Positions 59,617 through 64,000 of a stretch of DNA of 64,000 nt are shown here, in pieces. How positions within the stretch are numbered: position 1 is the stretch's first letter; each line of letters starts with the position of its first letter. The DNA comes from Ulota crispa (lineage: Eukaryota > Streptophyta > Bryopsida > Orthotrichales > Orthotrichaceae), in the NCBI GenBank assembly GCA_963920765.1, contig OY987246.1, positions 20,084,868-20,148,867 of the forward strand, written 5' to 3'. The translations under genes were made by a program, and so were the position numbers. Below the pieces are notes generated by a model that saw nothing but the letters and a program-made list of their open reading frames with translations, was not told where the DNA came from and made no database searches.

Positions 59617-60661
59617 TACTCAAATATTTTGCCACAATCTTACCTTGTTTTGACATTGACTATCGTGACACAAATTATTATTTTTTGATGAAACAATTTA
59701 TGAAGTTGCCAAATCTATGTCAAAGAAACATTAGGTGCATCAAATCTTGGATAAAAGTTAGTAATATCTACTGATTTTAAGGATGAAGGTGCACACGTGA
59801 CTGATTTAGTCTGTTTTTTTCCTTGTGTGCAGTGTAGGGTATGAGTTGTTTGACCGATGCAATACCAAAAAAAATCTTAGCATGTGTAAATACGTAACTA
59901 TGAAATTATGACATTGTTTTGTTACTTGAATGCAATATCCCACCTTTTATAGACCATAGTGCTTAAGTGTACTCATTCAAGTTGATTTGGAACCACTAGT
60001 CTCAAATCTGAGTTCGAAATTTCTTTGAATGAATTTTGTTAGCCACTCAAAATTGAAACAATTCTAAAAAGCTTTCTTACCGTGGAGTAGATTAGTAATG
60101 AGGTATGAGAGTGTCACGTTTCAATCTTGGGTGATATCGTGTTTGTGAGATAAATCCCACAAGGATTATTTTCTTTTTGAGACTTCCCACATGGTTCTTG
60201 GAAAAAGAGTAAAACTAGTAGGTAAGTGATTGACGTAACGCCATTTGAAACCCATGGTATTTTCAAGAGTAGTGAATCAATGAAAAGCATTGAGATGGTG
60301 GGGTCTCTCATTCAGTGTCTAGAGAGATTTTGAGTTTCCTCATTAAAAATCTTACATTTCTCATTTTCAACTGGTTTTTTAGTGCGTGCATGAAATAGTG
60401 TCTCATATAGACACTTTCCAAAAATCTAACCGGTATTTATCTGTTCCATTCAAATTTGGACCTGTTTTTTTTACATTTCATTCAACGGACTTTCTATAAA
60501 AAAAATTTGGATCTCCCCGCTCATTGCTCTCATTGCTCTTCACCACCCAATGAACTCTACAACCTCCCAAATCAAGAAACTACAGACTGAAACCTCTAAA
60601 TCATTATTGTAAAGAGACTCAACCGTAAACAGAGCCCCAATAACTATTCCTTGAGGCACTG
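59617..60661. other. No gene recognised
   Basis: AT-rich, non-coding. Confidence 0.4.
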
Positions 60662-60984
60662 TAAGGTGGGAACACCCATAAGCGTTAGTGTCCTCATAAC
60701 AGTTACCTCTGAAATCTTGGAAAATCTGTGGAAATGGATAAATGTAATTACAAGGATATACAACATGTGGACATGAAACCTTAGTGTTGGTTATGGGTGC
60801 AATGGCATTTTGCTCTTTAAAAATTCACAACTTATTCTTAAAGTATCCAAATAATACATTCAAAAGTGCAAATTCATTATTTTTCTATTCCTAGTAGGAT
60901 CCTCTAATTTGCTAGCTATTTAATAATACTTGTCATGTTCAAAACCCTTAATTTTTAGCTTATGGGTGCTCCTACCTTAATAGC
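60662..60984. mobile_element. GAGCACCCAT-type MITE
   Basis: Ends TAAGGTGGGAACACCCATAA / TTATGGGTGCTCCTACCTTA. Confidence 0.72.
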
Positions 60985-61271
60985 TAGGGAAACTTGCTCT
61001 CTAACTAAGTTATTGGCTATAGCATTGAGCAGCCCACTGCTAGTGGCAATTTAGGAGTGGTTGCTACCGTAAAACTCCTCTAAACCAATATCCTCTAAAT
61101 TGATATCTTCTATAATCTAATACATAACACAAATCTCAAAGTCAAACCATACGTCAGTCATAAACCAAAGCACTTAATTTAATAGTAGTAATGCTCCTTG
61201 GTGCTATCCAGGCACTAATCTCAAGGTCACTTCATTTACACTTCCACAAAATTAACTAATAACTTACATAA

Positions 61272-61501
61272 CCCTTGAACGCCTATGGAGCTCTTGGATA
61301 CGGCACCGTATTCTAACAATTGCCCAGCATTCCTCTCAATATTTTGGATTGTTGAAAGTTCACTTGAAGGCACTTGTGTAGCCCAGAATCTAGATCACTT
61401 CCTATTACATTGTCACATCTAATTCCACCCCTAACCCCCTTGAATACGTTGTATACAAAAATATACATATGGCCATAGAGGGCCTTCCCGGCGTTCAGGG
61501 G
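61272..61501. mobile_element. piggyBac-like (TTAA) MITE, 230 bp
   Basis: ATAA (mutated) at 61268-61271, TTAA at 61502-61505; ends CCCTTGAACGCC / GGCGTTCAGGGG. Confidence 0.78.
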
Positions 61502-61505
61502 TTAA

Positions 61506-62402
61506 ACTACTGTATGTTCATAGTAGATTCAACACAAATCTGCAGAATCAATTATTTTCTTGATAAATCTAATTCGGCATCTATTTTGACAATTAAATTA
61601 AGATTAGGCATTTAAAAATTATTATTATTATTTGATAGCCAATCAGTCTTTTTAAACAGAATCAAGCATTTTGCAAAGAATCTTTGACTTTCCAAAATTT
61701 ACCCTTGGTATAAAGTTTGCAATAGATTGAGTATTCTTGGAATTAGCTTAAAACTTCCAAAAATAGCTAAGCTTAATGACTTTTATGATGTTACACTTCA
61801 GATTTTGGATTTGTTTAACATTGGGCATTTTTAGAGAATAATTTATAGAATAATTAGGCAAAATTTTGGGGAATTATTTTATGCCGAATCTGCTAACAAC
61901 CTACAATAATCTAGTTCTTGGGATCCCAACCATATGAGTTTAGAGGAGTTCTACTGTATAAGCCTTCAATGTTCACCTCTTCGTGGAAATGGGACCCATT
62001 TTGAGTTAAATATCAAAGTGTACATCATTGCTTTAGTGGGAAAAGAATCTATCAAAAAGCAAATTTTCCCAAAAAAATATGAAAATCTAGTGATAAAAAC
62101 ATTTGAAAATTTGCTTTTGAAAAAACCAAATTTTCCTTAAAAATGAAAGATTTAGTTAGTTGTGAATTATTCATGTGATTATGGACCTTCTATATCCTTG
62201 AAAAGTTGGAGATTTTTTAACATTTTCATACATGTTTCCTAAGGTTTTTTATGTCTTTGGATTTGGATATATTTTCCAATTTTTTGCCAGCATCTCTTGA
62301 TGTTTATAAGTATGTCATGACAATTTTCAAGTACCTCCAAACGATTTGCAAACCAAAGCAATTTTTGAATTAAAAAAAGTTAATATAGATTTTAAGGAAT
62401 AC
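61506..62402. other. No gene recognised
   Basis: AT-rich, non-coding. Confidence 0.4.
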
Positions 62403-62522
62403 AACACCATATTCATTAAATTGGGAAAACCAGATTTCCAAGTTATACTCTAATGGTCAGTTTAAGTTGGTCACCTTAAACCCAAAATGTTACAAAATTC
62501 CCAATTTAATGAATATGGTGTT
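62403..62522. mobile_element. 4-bp-TSD MITE family, short copy
   Basis: 120 bp, ends AACACCATATTCATTAAATT and complement; flanks ATAC / TTAC. Confidence 0.85.
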
Positions 62523-63969
62523 TTACTCAAAGTGATGAACTGAAAAATTTGTCAAAATAGAAATTGTTTGTCTGGGATATAATGAAGGTGGTCATCTACG
62601 CTACTTCTCTGGTTCATCAGTACCGAAATAACATAAGATTTTGCTTGCAGTCCCAACAGTTTCGATATTGTTAGTTATTCTAGTAGTTATTGTGATTGAT
62701 TAAGAGAAAGTTCAACCGCATTATTTATCTTTTAACAGCTATTTTCTCATGCTTTGAAATCTGTCAATTGACATAAACTCGTTGTAAACCAAGAGGATTC
62801 GGTATTTTGGATTAATCCAGTAAACCTCCTTGCCTTCTCTCCATCAACCGGCCATTAGTATTCTTACAAAATTTTGCAGTATTGCTCACTTTGGGACTTC
62901 ATAACCTCAATGGACACTTGTTTTGCGGAGATGGTAACAGTGCATTAGACATGGAGAGTAGTGTTATACATCTCCCCTCAAAAAAATCAATTGTCACAAC
63001 AAATTAGATATTTTTGAACTTGGTGAAGTGCATTTTGAAAGAATACAAACAAATGTGATTTTTCAGATTTTTTTTGAAAATTGTCATGTTCTTACATCTA
63101 ATATTTTCTTGCCTTTAGGCTTTTTATAGCCCACTAAAGAGCATGGTTAATGCTAGTTTTTTCCAAATCTTCTAAATTGCCATTTTTGGTGTTACTAGCA
63201 CACACGACTGAACCAAGTGCAAAATTATAAGTCCAAGTGCTAACACTCCAAACTGGGTGTTGGTCACTGGCGGCAAAAGTTCTTCTCTACTTGTTGACAA
63301 GCTCCAAACAATGGCCTCTCACAAACTTGATGGATGAATCTAGATGCACCTAAGATGTACCTGAGCTTCTCAAATTTGCAGTACTAGTGGCTTGGTAGGT
63401 CTGCTTACTCCACACTCCACGTGACAATTCCACTCGGGAGATACAGAAACCCATTCTAACGAGCAACGGCTAATGCTACTTCCGCGTAAAAATACATCAA
63501 ATGGCTTGAAAGTCCATGATATTGTTGATGAAAATTCCATATTGTACTGATATAGATCAAGGGTTATGGTATCTTAAATCTAGATCCACATAAGATTTAT
63601 TGCACATTTACCACTTCCAAAGATAACCAACTCTTGGAGTTCTCTGAATTTGAGATAACCTTAACCCTTAACTCTTTAAGGTTTGTGGTTGATTTGGGGG
63701 GCAGGCAAGAGGTTTTCTTGTTCTAAACTCAATGTGGATGAGAAATAGAGTCATGGATATTAAGTAGTAGTCCATTTTAAAACCCCTCCCACATATTTAA
63801 TTTTTCATAAAATTCAAAAGTGATTACATATTTGAAAAGCCAGCTCACGGGGAAAAAAAGTATTAGAATTTGAAAAGTAAATTACTCTTATTTCACACTT
63901 TTAATCCATGTCAAATGCAATTTTGCATCATTGAGTATGCCAAATTTATCCACTTTAATCAACATCATT
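62523..63969. other. No gene recognised
   Basis: AT-rich, non-coding. Confidence 0.4.
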
Positions 63970-64000
63970 AGGGGTAGTTGCAAGAAACACTTCACGGTTT
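63970..64000. mobile_element. AGKGGTAGTC-ended MITE, left end cut by the window edge
   Basis: ATT followed by AGGGGTAGTTGCAAG, the start of the family at 28360-28780. Confidence 0.45.

Noticed and set aside
1-64000. LTR retrotransposon, retrovirus-like or other capsid/envelope-bearing element
   Set aside because: No paired long direct repeats, primer site, or protease/RT/integrase-like protein stretches were recognised. Remaining repeats fit DNA transposons, Helitrons or simple arrays.

Overview
The window is nuclear DNA of a land plant. It is AT-rich, with introns, plant gene families (PIN auxin carrier, germin-like protein, ARF GTPase, UTP11) and very many short non-autonomous DNA transposons. 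The most telling genes join a STIG1-type cysteine-rich region to a Hedgehog-type Hint (Hog) domain. As far as I recall, Hog domains in land plants are known from bryophytes and not from flowering plants, so a moss or liverwort is my best guess. That is inference, not proof.

Layout. 1-4906 holds a transposon remnant and the last four recognisable exons of a PIN gene (+). From about 5.3 kb to 43.6 kb lie three diverged tandem duplicons (about 5290-18140, 19535-30945 and 37813-43578). Each carries one STIG1-Hog gene on the minus strand. Gene A (8531-11676) and gene C (39320-42191) are damaged; gene B (25020-27948) reads through five exons as a 563-residue secreted protein. Between duplicons 2 and 3 lie a decayed HRQ1-like helicase gene (31310-32596), a C-rich minisatellite and several MITEs. 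To the right come an ARF pseudogene (44441-45058), an apparently intact intronless UTP11 gene (46109-46789), about 10 kb of repeats, a two-exon germin-like gene (57584-59023), and repeat-rich DNA to the end.

The duplicons act as a natural control for the transposons: an element in one copy often faces an empty site in another. From these and from flanking duplications I separate several families: a MITE family with 4-bp target duplications (at least 16 copies or pieces), a TTAA-flanked piggyBac-like family (about 11), hAT-like 8-bp foldbacks, Mutator-like 9-10-bp elements, PIF/Harbinger-like, CACTA-like and Stowaway-like elements, and two short Helitrons. No LTR-retroelement or virus-like coding region was recognised.

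The genes do not form a pathway. The unifying theme is tandem duplication, decay and partial homogenisation of a secreted, probably self-cleaving protein family inside a dense field of MITEs.
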